In this document: in pieces, positions 15,673 to 23,589 of the stretch
Numbering within the stretch: position 1 is the stretch's first letter
Layout: each line of letters begins with the position of its first letter
IMG/VR virus record: IMGVR_UViG_3300030389_002782
Span: 3,680-50,469 of that record
DNA length: 46,790 nt
Origin: a virus
Reading direction: 5' to 3' (one strand)
The notes under the pieces: model-generated
Told to the model about the DNA's origin: nothing
Database searches by the model: none
The model's input: only the letters and a program-made list of their open reading frames with translations
Made by a program: the position numbers and the translations under genes

Positions 15673-16369
15673 GTATGGAGACTCTTTCAAGGGTTTCAAT
15701 ACACGAAAATTATTCATAGATTTATACGAACCAATAAAAAAATATTATGCATTTTTCAGACCAATGAAAGAGTGTACTTTTCATTTACTAACTGATAAAC
15801 CAATATATGAACCGTTTATTAAAAACTATGTTTACAAACAATCTGATATAGACATACACGAACACTGGGCAAAGACATACTTTTTTGATCCTAATTTTAT
15901 ACAAGCAAAAAAAGATGATGAAACAATCATCATGGATATTGACATGTTTTGGATGAACAATCCAAGTGAAGTTATTACTTACCCAGTTGAAAGTGGCCAG
16001 TTTGTTTCAATACCAAGATGGTGGGCATTAGATCAAGTGGAAGAGTATCCTATAAGTGGAAACTTTTACAAATTTAAATCACATGACTTTCCACATGTTG
16101 CTTCAATTTATAGAAAACATCATGCATATTTTAGAAAACATTATTATGAAAAGGGTTTAGTTGAAGAACCAAGACTAGGTGAACAACATTTTGTTTATGA
16201 CATGATGAAACATGCTGATATAAAGTTACAACCTGCTGAGTGGTGTATGAAAGAGTCACCTGATGATCCTCAAAGATATATACATGCGTTTGAAGAATAT
16301 ACAGGTAAAAGTTATTATGATTGTTATGACAAAGCAATTTGGACACATGTTAGGAAATTAAATAAATAA
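15665..16369 (+). CDS. Putative glycosyltransferase, 234 aa
   Basis: The start is taken as ATG 15665 (MVKYGDSF); a TTG 15 bases upstream is less likely. VKYGDSFKGF at the start and IIMDIDMFWMNNP, a DxD-type metal-nucleotide sugar motif near residue 96, followed by an FVSIPRWWALDQ strand and GEQHFVYD, resemble GT-A fold transferases (GT8-like order). It ends the cytidylyltransferase-deacetylase trio. The fold call is moderate and the substrate unknown. Confidence 0.6.
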   Translation: MVKYGDSFKGFNTRKLFIDLYEPIKKYYAFFRPMKECTFHLLTDKPIYEPFIKNYVYKQSDIDIHEHWAKTYFFDPNFIQAKKDDETIIMDIDMFWMNNPSEVITYPVESGQFVSIPRWWALDQVEEYPISGNFYKFKSHDFPHVASIYRKHHAYFRKHYYEKGLVEEPRLGEQHFVYDMMKHADIKLQPAEWCMKESPDDPQRYIHAFEEYTGKSYYDCYDKAIWTHVRKLNK

Positions 16370-16373
16370 TAAT

Positions 16374-16625
16374 ATGGACTTAGTAGAACTTTTAAATCAA
16401 TATGGTTTTGCAACTATGGCTGCAATTGCAATGGGTTGGTTTATTTTTTTCATATACAACTACATAACAACTCAAGTAAAAGTAAAACTATCAGAAATGA
16501 ATTCTGTATTGATAGGTCTGATTGATCGAATAAGAATGTTAGATAATGATCTGATTAGATTAAGGTCAAAACTTAATACAGTATTAACACTTCGAGAGAT
16601 AGAAAAACAAAAGAAGGATAAATAA
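16374..16625 (+). CDS. Membrane-anchored coiled-coil protein, paralogue of the 17459 gene, 83 aa
   Basis: One membrane span (FATMAAIAMGWFIFFIYNYI, about 12-31) leads to a coiled coil (SVLIGLIDRIRMLDNDLIRLRSKLNTVL). The protein at 17459 has the same layout and aligned residues (AMGxFIFxIxxYI, then DxRIxxxxxDxIxL), so the two are paralogues flanking csgF. They begin the secretion cassette and may be inner-membrane partners of it; that is inferred from position only. Confidence 0.65.
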   Translation: MDLVELLNQYGFATMAAIAMGWFIFFIYNYITTQVKVKLSEMNSVLIGLIDRIRMLDNDLIRLRSKLNTVLTLREIEKQKKDK

Positions 16626-16629
16626 TTAC

Positions 16630-17001
16630 ATGAACAAATTAATTTTTATATTACTATTATTATTCAGCACATCAGCATGGGGTGCTGCGTGGAATGAAAA
16701 ACCAATCATGTGTGCAAGTTATGAAGAGACATTTTCTGCAATCGAGGCAAAAGGTGAAAGGTTAGTGTGGACTGCTGTTCAGTTTACTAAAGTAAAAGGA
16801 CCAGACAACACTTACAGAGAACACCCAGAGATGTTAGTATCTGCCAAATATATAAATGAGTTTACAAGAACATACACATTATTAGAGTATCATCCTAAGT
16901 ATCTAGTGTATTGTGTTATTAGTTGGGGAACAGACTTGTTATTACAAGATGAACTTGATCCTAACACTTACTATAGACCAGACAGAGACGTATTTAAATG
17001 A
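16630..17001 (+). CDS. Secreted protein of unknown function in the curli cassette, 123 aa
   Basis: A clear signal peptide (MNKLIFILLLLFSTSAWGAA, cleavage near residue 18) predicts export. The mature part has two cysteines (MCAS and VYCV) that may pair in the periplasm, and a KYLVYCVISWGTDLLLQDE C-terminus. It overlaps csgF by four bases. CsgE would be expected in a full curli system, but I see no CsgE signature here, so an equivalent chaperone role is speculation. Confidence 0.65.
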   Translation: MNKLIFILLLLFSTSAWGAAWNEKPIMCASYEETFSAIEAKGERLVWTAVQFTKVKGPDNTYREHPEMLVSAKYINEFTRTYTLLEYHPKYLVYCVISWGTDLLLQDELDPNTYYRPDRDVFK

Positions 17002-17459
17002 GAATAATATTAACACTTTTATTTCTATCTAGTTCAGTATTTGCTGAACAATTAGTTCAAGAATTTGGTAACCCTGCATTTAGTGGTAATGGATACTCAC
17101 AACATGTATTATCTGTAGATCAGTTACAACAACAAAGAAAACAAAAGAAGATTGATGATGAAAAATCTGCAATAGCAGCTGCTGAGAGGATAGAAAAGAA
17201 TAAAACTGTTAATAAATTTATTTCAAATGTTGAATCAAGGATATACGCAAACTTGTCTAAACAATTAGTTGATAATATGTTTGGTACAAGTTGTGACACA
17301 ACTACAACAACATGTCCTACAAGTGGCACTGCTGAGATAGAAGGTGCAACAATTTACTGGGTAAAAGACACTTCTACAGACATAATTACACTTACTGTCA
17401 CCGCTGATGACGGTACAGTCACTACAATTACTGTGCCTGTGGGGGATTTTGTCTTTTAA
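16998..17459 (+). CDS. csgF: Curli assembly factor CsgF-like protein, 153 aa
   Basis: After a signal peptide ending SSVFA, the mature N-terminus has QLVQEFGNPAFSGNGYSQHVLSV. This fits CsgF, whose first 35 residues (FxNPxFxGN...L...A..Q) insert into the CsgG pore. The C-terminal half (IYWVKDTSTDIITLTVTADDGTVTTITV) matches the beta-rich CsgF tail domain. In E. coli, CsgF caps the outer side of CsgG and links the nucleator to the cell. csgG follows 280 bases later in the same operon, which strengthens the call. A Thr/Cys-rich insertion near residue 95 is unusual. Confidence 0.85.
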   Translation: MRIILTLLFLSSSVFAEQLVQEFGNPAFSGNGYSQHVLSVDQLQQQRKQKKIDDEKSAIAAAERIEKNKTVNKFISNVESRIYANLSKQLVDNMFGTSCDTTTTTCPTSGTAEIEGATIYWVKDTSTDIITLTVTADDGTVTTITVPVGDFVF

Positions 17460-17740
17460 TGGACTTATTTTTTACAATTTTAAAGGAGTTTGGACTACCT
17501 GTGGCGGCAACACTTGCTATGGGGTTCTTTATATTCCTAATATTAAAGTATATACTTGAATCTGTTATAGGTCAAGTTAGAGGAATGCATGGAATTATTA
17601 TGTCATTAGATAACAGAATAAAAAATATGAATAATGATATGATAAAATTAGATATTCAAATATCTGATGCATTGAATTTAAGACAAGATGAAGAAAGAAT
17701 AAGTAGGGCAGATGGCAAAGAAGACGCAAGGAGAGATTAG
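17459..17740 (+). CDS. Membrane-anchored coiled-coil protein, second copy, 93 aa
   Basis: This is the paralogue of the 16374 gene: a span (LPVAATLAMGFFIFLILKYIL, about 13-33), a short MHGII turn and a coiled coil (LDNRIKNMNNDMIKLDIQISDAL), with a charged end. It lies between csgF and csgG, overlapping both stops (TAATG and TAGTG). Placement inside the secretion cassette suggests a linked role in the inner membrane, not demonstrated in any system I know. Confidence 0.65.
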   Translation: MDLFFTILKEFGLPVAATLAMGFFIFLILKYILESVIGQVRGMHGIIMSLDNRIKNMNNDMIKLDIQISDALNLRQDEERISRADGKEDARRD

Positions 17741-18681
17741 TGTTAAAGATAATTTTAGTAGCATTGTTGGGAACGGCTTTATTCAGTTGTGCTGCAAAGT
17801 ATCAAGATTTTGACACATACAAGGGCGATATGCCTTATATCGAAGGCACACCTACATTAGAATTACTTGAACAATTACCAGACTTAGATCAAGATAAAAT
17901 TACAATCGCAGTATATAAGTTTACAGATCAAACAGGTCAAAGAAAACCAAGTTCTAAATTTTCACAATTATCAACAGCAGTGACTCAAGGTTCAGATGCA
18001 TTTGTAATTAACGCACTAAAATCAGTATCAAAAGGTGATTGGTTTACTGTGGTTGAGAGAAATAGTTTAGATAATCTAGTAAAGGAAAGACAACTTATTA
18101 GATCAACTAGAGAGTTATATGATGGTGAATCTGAAATTGATAATGTTTTAAAACCACTTGTGTTTGCAGGTTTAATTATTGAAGGTGGTATAGTAGGATA
18201 TGATAGTAACACTGCATCAGGTGGTGCAGGTGCAAGATATTTTGGGATTGGTATGAATGAACAATATAGAGTTGATCAAGTTACCATTTCAATGAGATTA
18301 ATTTCAGTGCAAACAGGTGAGATTTTAATTACAACTAATGTTACTAAGACTATTGCAAGTTATAGTGGAGGTGGAGATGTGTTTACTTTTTTAGATATGG
18401 GTACAAAAGCATTAGAAATAGAAACAGGTGTGGCAGTTAACGAACCCGTAAACTATGCAATCCGAACTGCGATTGAATATGCCGTTTTACAAATGATAAA
18501 AGACGGTGAGAGAAAAGAATATTGGAAATACAAAGAAGTGCCAAACAATCAAAAAGTAGAGGAATTACCACCGATACCAATCGAAGATTTACCCATTCCT
18601 AAGATTCTAGAAGAGGAAATGGTGATACCCGAAGAAATCATAGAAATAAATGATTTTGAGGATCATCCTTTACATAAATAA
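17740..18681 (+). CDS. csgG: Curli secretion channel CsgG-like lipoprotein, 313 aa
   Basis: A GTG start follows SD AAGGAGAG. A lipobox (LFSCAA, Cys17) predicts a lipidated outer-membrane protein. The body matches CsgG: KITIAVYKFTDQTGQRKPSS, then GSDAFVINAL, WFTVVERNSLDNLVKERQLIR, a GLIIEGGIVGYDSNTASGG strand and RVDQVTISMRLISVQTGEIL leading to the second hairpin. CsgG forms a nonameric pore that exports curli subunits. A Pro- and acid-rich tail (about 270-313) extends past the usual end. It is preceded by csgF and followed by curlin-repeat genes. Confidence 0.92.
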   Translation: MLKIILVALLGTALFSCAAKYQDFDTYKGDMPYIEGTPTLELLEQLPDLDQDKITIAVYKFTDQTGQRKPSSKFSQLSTAVTQGSDAFVINALKSVSKGDWFTVVERNSLDNLVKERQLIRSTRELYDGESEIDNVLKPLVFAGLIIEGGIVGYDSNTASGGAGARYFGIGMNEQYRVDQVTISMRLISVQTGEILITTNVTKTIASYSGGGDVFTFLDMGTKALEIETGVAVNEPVNYAIRTAIEYAVLQMIKDGERKEYWKYKEVPNNQKVEELPPIPIEDLPIPKILEEEMVIPEEIIEINDFEDHPLHK

Positions 18682-18704
18682 TAATATCAGAGAGGGGCGA
18701 AGCT

Positions 18705-19391
18705 ATGTTAAAAATAACAGGTTATATTATGTTTGTTATGTTAAGTTTTGTGCCTTTATATGCTAATGACATATATGTAACACAGTCTGGTGCAAGTTTA
18801 GACTTAGATATAACACAAGACGGATCGAACAACACTGTTGGTAATTCAACAACTGCATCTTCATCTACAGGTGCATCTACTACACTTGATATTGATCAAG
18901 TAGGTAACTCAAACGTGATCACATATCAGATCAACGGTGCGACTTATACTGGTACGATTAATCTAACAGGTAACTCAAATGATGTAGATTTAAATTGTGA
19001 CAGTACAGGCAACAATAGTTCTTGTGGAACGGTAACTGCAAACATTACTTGGACAGGTAATTCTAATGACATCGATTTAGATATTGGTGAGACAAGTGAT
19101 GCATCAAACTCAACTGTAAATATCACAGGTCAATCTGGTTCTGATAGCAACGTGGTAGCAGCCACAATTGACGGAACAAGTGCGATATTAACATTGACTG
19201 TAAATGGCGATACAAATAATTATCTTATTGATATAGACGGAGACGGTGATGTCAACGGACATACGTTGATTCATACTCACACAGGTAGTATCGCAGACGT
19301 AGATATAACACAGTCAGGTGTCAATGATAACTATATTTCTTTAACAACATCAGGTGATAATGCAGACATTGATATTTCACAAACCGACTAA
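18705..19391 (+). CDS. Curlin-repeat protein (CsgA-like fibre subunit candidate), 228 aa
   Basis: A signal peptide (MLKITGYIMFVMLSFVPLYA) precedes about eight loosely spaced curlin-type units. Examples are DITQDGSNNTV, DIDQVGNSNVI, NLTGNSNDVDL, TWTGNSNDIDL and DITQSGVNDNYI, with the alternating strand and the Q/T-x-G-x-x-N turn that stacks curli amyloid. Strong Asp/Asn/Ser/Thr content and few cysteines fit an exported amyloid subunit. SD GAGGGG. It directly follows csgG, the export pore for such proteins. Repeats are more degenerate than E. coli CsgA. Confidence 0.8.
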   Translation: MLKITGYIMFVMLSFVPLYANDIYVTQSGASLDLDITQDGSNNTVGNSTTASSSTGASTTLDIDQVGNSNVITYQINGATYTGTINLTGNSNDVDLNCDSTGNNSSCGTVTANITWTGNSNDIDLDIGETSDASNSTVNITGQSGSDSNVVAATIDGTSAILTLTVNGDTNNYLIDIDGDGDVNGHTLIHTHTGSIADVDITQSGVNDNYISLTTSGDNADIDISQTD

Positions 19392-20481
19392 GTTTATCGT
19401 AGGAATATTCCTTTTTTTCAGTACAACACTTTATGGATCATCCATAGGCGATGTTGTATTGAAAGAAGGAAATTCAATCATTGAAAGATTAGATAAAACT
19501 GAAGTAGAAGTAGAAAAAGACCTAGATGTTTTCTCATATGATACAGTAAAAACAGGCAAAGGTAAACTTGCAATAGAATTTTTAGATGATACAAGAGTTG
19601 ATGTAACATCTCATTCAAAACTAATAATAGATGAATTTGTATATGATCCAAATGCAGGCACAGGTAAATTATCACTAAAAGCTGCACTTGGAACAGTCAG
19701 ATATGCAAGTGGGCAAATCGCAAAGAACTCAGCACAAAATATAAAAATAAAAACACCAACTGCAACTGTTTCAGTGAGAGGAACAGATTTTGCTATGACA
19801 GTTGATGAACTTGGATCATCTACTATTATATTACTACCTAGTTGCGATACGAATGGATATTGTTTTGTGGGAGAGATATCAGTCGAAAGTGACGCAGGTC
19901 AAGTAATATTAAATCAGGCATTTCAAGCAACACAAGTCGATGTGCCAGAAAATAGACCAGTAAGCCCTGTCATAGTAGAACTTGACGAGTCATTGATTAA
20001 TAATTTATTAATTATAAGACGACCTCCTAAGTTAGAGGATCAAATAGAATATGAAAGAAGTCTAAAAGTGATTGCAAATGCGTTAGACATAGACTTTTTA
20101 AAGTTTGATGAATTAGATATTGACCTTTTATCAGATGAAGAAGATGAATATGCATCACGATTAGACATAGATTTCTTAGAACAAAACTTTTTAGTTGACA
20201 TATTAGAAGAATTAAATAAACAATTGGCCTTGCAAATGAGGAGTGAATTTGATAAGATAGATGATAAAAGAAAACTTGGTTTAGATGAATTTGGAGTATT
20301 ACTTATCGAAGAGGATGGTAATTGGATTTGGACAAGAGAAGATGCCGCAGGTAATAATATTGTACTAAAGTTAAATCAAGAGAACGGATATATAATAAAT
20401 GCACAACAACAAGAATTCGAAATTAGAGATTACAGATTAGGAGAGGGAAGTAATGAAATTAATATTATTCAAAATCAGTAG
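19360..20481 (+). CDS. FecR-domain exported protein, 373 aa
   Basis: ATG 19360 is chosen (a GTG six bases upstream is possible); it overlaps the curlin gene by 32 bases. A signal peptide (FIVGIFLFFSTTLYG) leads into a FecR domain: GDVVLKEGN, a DTVKTGKGKLAIEFLDDTRVDV strand pair, and the conserved TPTATVSVRGTDFAM. FecR domains sense or bind at the periplasm and often pair with CHASE2 cyclases. The C-terminal 160 residues are acidic and helical (LDIDFLKFDELDIDLL). It overlaps the small curlin gene downstream. It probably belongs with the cyclase two genes on. Confidence 0.83.
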   Translation: MQTLIFHKPTKFIVGIFLFFSTTLYGSSIGDVVLKEGNSIIERLDKTEVEVEKDLDVFSYDTVKTGKGKLAIEFLDDTRVDVTSHSKLIIDEFVYDPNAGTGKLSLKAALGTVRYASGQIAKNSAQNIKIKTPTATVSVRGTDFAMTVDELGSSTIILLPSCDTNGYCFVGEISVESDAGQVILNQAFQATQVDVPENRPVSPVIVELDESLINNLLIIRRPPKLEDQIEYERSLKVIANALDIDFLKFDELDIDLLSDEEDEYASRLDIDFLEQNFLVDILEELNKQLALQMRSEFDKIDDKRKLGLDEFGVLLIEEDGNWIWTREDAAGNNIVLKLNQENGYIINAQQQEFEIRDYRLGEGSNEINIIQNQ

Positions 20482-20788
20482 TATTTTATTTTTAACATTT
20501 AGTGTCTATGCAAATAATTTTGATTTGACTGTCACAAGTAGTTCAAGTTATTCTATTGATGTGACACAAGATGGTGAAGATAATGATATTGATTTCGATA
20601 TGTTAAATATGAATTCAGGTGATATAAATTTTTCACAGATAGGAAACGACAATACAATTGATATTGATGTTGACGGAAGAACAAGTAATGGTAGTTCTAT
20701 TACTGTAAATCAATCAGGCAATAATAAAACTTATACTGGCAATCTTTGGTGTGGTCACACTTATTGTACATTAACAGTAAATCAATAA
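20453..20788 (+). CDS. Short curlin-repeat protein (CsgB-like nucleator candidate), 111 aa
   Basis: A signal peptide (LILFKISSILFLTFSVYA) is followed by three curlin-type units: DVTQDGEDNDI, NFSQIGNDNTI and TVNQSGNNKTY. A Cys-containing end (WCGHTYC) is followed by LTVNQ at the C-terminus. Two curlin genes, one long and one short, match the major/minor (CsgA/CsgB) arrangement, so this may nucleate fibres. It ends one base before the cyclase gene. Small size and missing outer repeats could also mean a degenerate copy. Confidence 0.72.
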   Translation: MKLILFKISSILFLTFSVYANNFDLTVTSSSSYSIDVTQDGEDNDIDFDMLNMNSGDINFSQIGNDNTIDIDVDGRTSNGSSITVNQSGNNKTYTGNLWCGHTYCTLTVNQ

Positions 20789-20789
20789 T

Positions 20790-22643
20790 ATGAAAAAAAT
20801 TTTTACTCATTGGTCTTTTGCCTTTGTCACTTTATTTTTTTTAATTTGGGTAGGAGTTAAAGATCCACAAGTAAAAGAAATACTTAGATTAAAATCCTTT
20901 GATCTAATGTTACAATCACAAGATAAACAAATATCTCAAGACATTGTTATAGTTACGATAGATGAAAAGTCTATAGAAAAATTTGGGCAATACCCATGGT
21001 CAAGAGATACTTACGCTGATATTATAGATTACCTACGAATAAATGATGCAGGTGTTATAGTATTACCGATATTATTTTCTGAAGAGGATAGATTTGGTGG
21101 TGATGAAATATTTGCAGATACGCTTAAAGATAATTTTGTTGTGGTTGGACAAGTTGGTTCAAATCAAACTTCGAACAATGGTTATCCTAGAGGAGTTGCA
21201 AAAATAGGTAATCCTTTAGATTGGTTATTTGAGTGGCGTGGAATGGTTGGCCCAATATCAGAAATCGGCGATAGTGCCGCAGGTGTTGGAGTTTTAAACA
21301 CATCACCTGAAATAGATGGTGTTGTTAGAAGAATGCCTCTACTAATGAAAATAGGTGAAGATGTATATCCGTCTATGGCAATAGAAGTTATTAGAACTGC
21401 TACAGGTGATCCTAGTTATCAAGTAAAATCTGGTGATGCTGGAATCATTGCAATGCGAGTGCCTGGGTTTGCAACAATAAAGACAGATGCAAATGCTAGA
21501 ATTTGGTTATCATGGAATACAGCATATCCAACTATTTCAGTCGCAGATTTAGGAAGTGAAGAATTAAGATTTACAGGTAAAACTGTTATAGTGGCTGTAA
21601 CTGCTGAAGGATTGAGTAATGTAATAGCAACACCAATAGGAAGTCAATATGATTATGTTGCAATCGCATCTACTTTACAAACAGTTATAGATGGTGTCAA
21701 TATTGAAAGAACAGACATATTGCCACTTATTGAATTATCACTTGCATTCTTAGTTGGTATTGCAATCATTATACTGACAAGATTTACACCATATTTTGTT
21801 GTAGGATTATCATTAGTATTTGGAAGTCTTGGTTCTCTTGTATATACAAACTTATTATTTCAACAAAAACTAATTTTATTTGATGTCACATGGATTTTAG
21901 TTGTATTATTATTTGTTGGTTTACATAGTATATTTAATCGTTTTATTTTAGAATTTAGATTAAAACAACAAATTAGAAAACAATTTGAAACATATCTTGA
22001 TCCTAGACAAGTTGCCATATTACAAAAAGATCCTAGTAAATTAAAACTTGGTGGCGAAAGAAAAGAGATGTCATTCTTGTTTATGGATATCGTAGGGTTT
22101 ACACCGATATCAGAATACTATAAAAACAATAATGACCCAGAGGGATTAGTAGAAGTTATCAATGATTACTTAAATCGCATGACAAAAATAGTTTTGGATA
22201 ATGGTGGAACAGTTGACAAATACATGGGTGATTGTATTATGGCATTTTGGAATGCACCATTAGATTGTCCTAATCATGCTGACATGGCAGTCAAAACAAG
22301 TATTGAATGTGCAAAAGAAACAGAAAAATTAAAACAAGAGTTTTTAGATAAGGGTTTACCAGAGATTAATATTGGATCAGGTGTCAATACTGGCACATGT
22401 ATAGTTGGTAACATGGGAAGTGATACTAGATTTGATTATTCAGTAATCGGTGACGCAGTAAACTTGGCCGCAAGATTAGAGGCATCCACAAGAAATTACA
22501 AAGATAAAAAGGGAAAAGTTTTGACTACATTATACTCATCTTACACAAAAGATCAATTGACTAATATTGAGTCAGTCAAAGTTGATAAAATTAAAGTAAA
22601 AGGTAAAGACGAGTTGATAACAATATACAAACCAAAGGAGTAA
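20790..22643 (+). CDS. CHASE2-domain class III adenylate/guanylate cyclase, 617 aa
   Basis: An N-terminal span is followed by a CHASE2 sensor (about 30-300, with IVTIDEKSIEKFGQYPWSRD and GVGVLNTSPEIDGVVRRMPL), three spans (about 308-380) and a class III cyclase domain (about 420-600). The catalytic set looks complete: Asp433 (FMDIVGFT), Lys477/Asp481 (VDKYMGD), Asp549 (FDYSVIGDAVNLAARLE) with Asn558 and Arg562. Lys477 and Asp549 favour ATP over GTP. It would convert an extracytoplasmic cue into cAMP. It adjoins a FecR protein, a common bacterial pairing, and curli genes. It is unusual cargo for a phage. Confidence 0.92.
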   Translation: MKKIFTHWSFAFVTLFFLIWVGVKDPQVKEILRLKSFDLMLQSQDKQISQDIVIVTIDEKSIEKFGQYPWSRDTYADIIDYLRINDAGVIVLPILFSEEDRFGGDEIFADTLKDNFVVVGQVGSNQTSNNGYPRGVAKIGNPLDWLFEWRGMVGPISEIGDSAAGVGVLNTSPEIDGVVRRMPLLMKIGEDVYPSMAIEVIRTATGDPSYQVKSGDAGIIAMRVPGFATIKTDANARIWLSWNTAYPTISVADLGSEELRFTGKTVIVAVTAEGLSNVIATPIGSQYDYVAIASTLQTVIDGVNIERTDILPLIELSLAFLVGIAIIILTRFTPYFVVGLSLVFGSLGSLVYTNLLFQQKLILFDVTWILVVLLFVGLHSIFNRFILEFRLKQQIRKQFETYLDPRQVAILQKDPSKLKLGGERKEMSFLFMDIVGFTPISEYYKNNNDPEGLVEVINDYLNRMTKIVLDNGGTVDKYMGDCIMAFWNAPLDCPNHADMAVKTSIECAKETEKLKQEFLDKGLPEINIGSGVNTGTCIVGNMGSDTRFDYSVIGDAVNLAARLEASTRNYKDKKGKVLTTLYSSYTKDQLTNIESVKVDKIKVKGKDELITIYKPKE

Positions 22644-22645
22644 TT

Positions 22646-22792
22646 ATGGTAAGAAAAATGAAGATGAATACAGTAAGTGTGTATGAACCTAAAATCAAAA
22701 GAACATCTATAGGTAGAGGCAAAGTAAAAATGTCATCTATGAACAAAAATAAACGAGCAAATTACAAAAAATATAGAGGACAAGGGGGCTGA
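22646..22792 (+). CDS. Small basic conserved marine phage protein, 48 aa
   Basis: It begins two bases after the cyclase stop with SD AAAGGAG. EPKIKRTSIGRGKVKMS and NKNKRANYKKYRGQG closely follow a tiny basic protein I recall from many marine T4-like phages (KRTSIGRS..., KKYRGQGR). About half of the residues are Lys, Arg or Asn. No function is known. It ends the 14.7-22.8 kb transcription block. Confidence 0.7.
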   Translation: MVRKMKMNTVSVYEPKIKRTSIGRGKVKMSSMNKNKRANYKKYRGQGG

Positions 22793-22855
22793 CAGATTGT
22801 CGCACCTAAAAAGTCCTTATTTATCGGGCATTTTTTTGCCAAAATAATTTAATAT

Positions 22856-22889
22856 AACCCTTGACAACATACCCCTAACCTGTCACAAT
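22856..22889 (+). promoter_or_regulatory. Sigma-70-like promoter in the 22793-22921 gap
   Basis: The shared AACCCTTGACA core (22856-22866) is followed after 17 bases by CACAAT (22884-22889). The gap also holds ATTGTCGCACC (22796-22806), which recurs at 39247, and a weak GGCA-T-TGCC hairpin with T-run (22827-22840). It would drive the gene cluster carrying bS21. Confidence 0.6.
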
Positions 22890-22921
22890 AATAATAGATG
22901 AACAAAAAGAGAGGTAATCAA

Positions 22922-23188
22922 ATGTCAATCGAAATCAAAAAAGGCGATCAAATCACTGCTGTTTGGGGTGCTGGACACCCAGAACAACAAGGTAAGATAT
23001 CTAAAATAAACGAGGACGGATCTTACATTGTTAAATTAAGGAATGGTAGGATCTTCGAACAACACTTAGTGTTGAAGAAGGAGTTCTTGAGTGACTACTT
23101 CTTAAAATGTAGTATTGGGTATCATCATATGCCGTCTGCCCAAAGTGTTGCAACGAGTAATTATGAAAGGTTATTTGGAACTGCTTAA
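22922..23188 (+). CDS. Hypothetical protein with SH3/KOW-like strand pattern, 88 aa
   Basis: ATG 22922 is preferred over ATG 22898 because AGAGAGGT lies eight bases upstream and the promoter places transcription start close to 22898. IKKGDQITAVWGAGHPEQQGKISKINEDGSYIVKLRNGRIF has the barrel pattern of KOW/Tudor-type small beta domains. The C-terminal part contains CSIGYHHMPSAQS. It overlaps the next gene by one base. Function unknown. Confidence 0.65.
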   Translation: MSIEIKKGDQITAVWGAGHPEQQGKISKINEDGSYIVKLRNGRIFEQHLVLKKEFLSDYFLKCSIGYHHMPSAQSVATSNYERLFGTA

Positions 23189-23589
23189 TGAGTAAACAAG
23201 GAACATTACATTTAGTTTATTGGCGAGAATATAAGGATGATTCTGAAAAGTATAATCCTTATTTTAAAAATTATTATACAATTTTTAGAAACGCACCTTT
23301 ATCACAACTTGATAGATTGTCGTCTTCTAAATTACATGACAAGATTAAAATATTTTGTGATAAAAATTACAAAGAAGAGGTATGTAATTTTACTGGTGAG
23401 TCTGGTGTAGAAATGATACATGGTTCTGAATATTATCATACTTACAATGATGAGTATGGTTATGAAGGAACACCATATTCTGATATAAATTTTTTAAACG
23501 ATTACTGTCAATCATATAACGGCAGACAGTTTTTTAAATACGATTTTTTACCAAAATTTACAGAGGAAATGTTACCGTTCAAATGTTAA
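23188..23589 (+). CDS. Hypothetical Tyr-rich protein, 133 aa
   Basis: The ORF follows through a TAATG overlap. It is rich in Tyr, Phe and Asn (YWREYKDDSEKYNPYFKNYY; HGSEYYHTYNDEYGYEG) without recognisable motif, signal or span. Two Cys-containing segments (FCDKN, EVCNF) lie mid-protein. It belongs to the early-promoter cluster with bS21, so it may be an early host-interaction protein; that is inference. Confidence 0.55.
   Translation: MSKQGTLHLVYWREYKDDSEKYNPYFKNYYTIFRNAPLSQLDRLSSSKLHDKIKIFCDKNYKEEVCNFTGESGVEMIHGSEYYHTYNDEYGYEGTPYSDINFLNDYCQSYNGRQFFKYDFLPKFTEEMLPFKC

Noticed and set aside
16630-17001. CsgE assignment for the secreted protein
   Set aside because: No CsgE motif or pattern is visible beyond size and signal peptide; left as unknown.
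22827-22840. GGCA-T-rich-TGCC hairpin as a terminator
   Set aside because: Only four base pairs and the T-run lies in the loop, so it is not a convincing intrinsic terminator.
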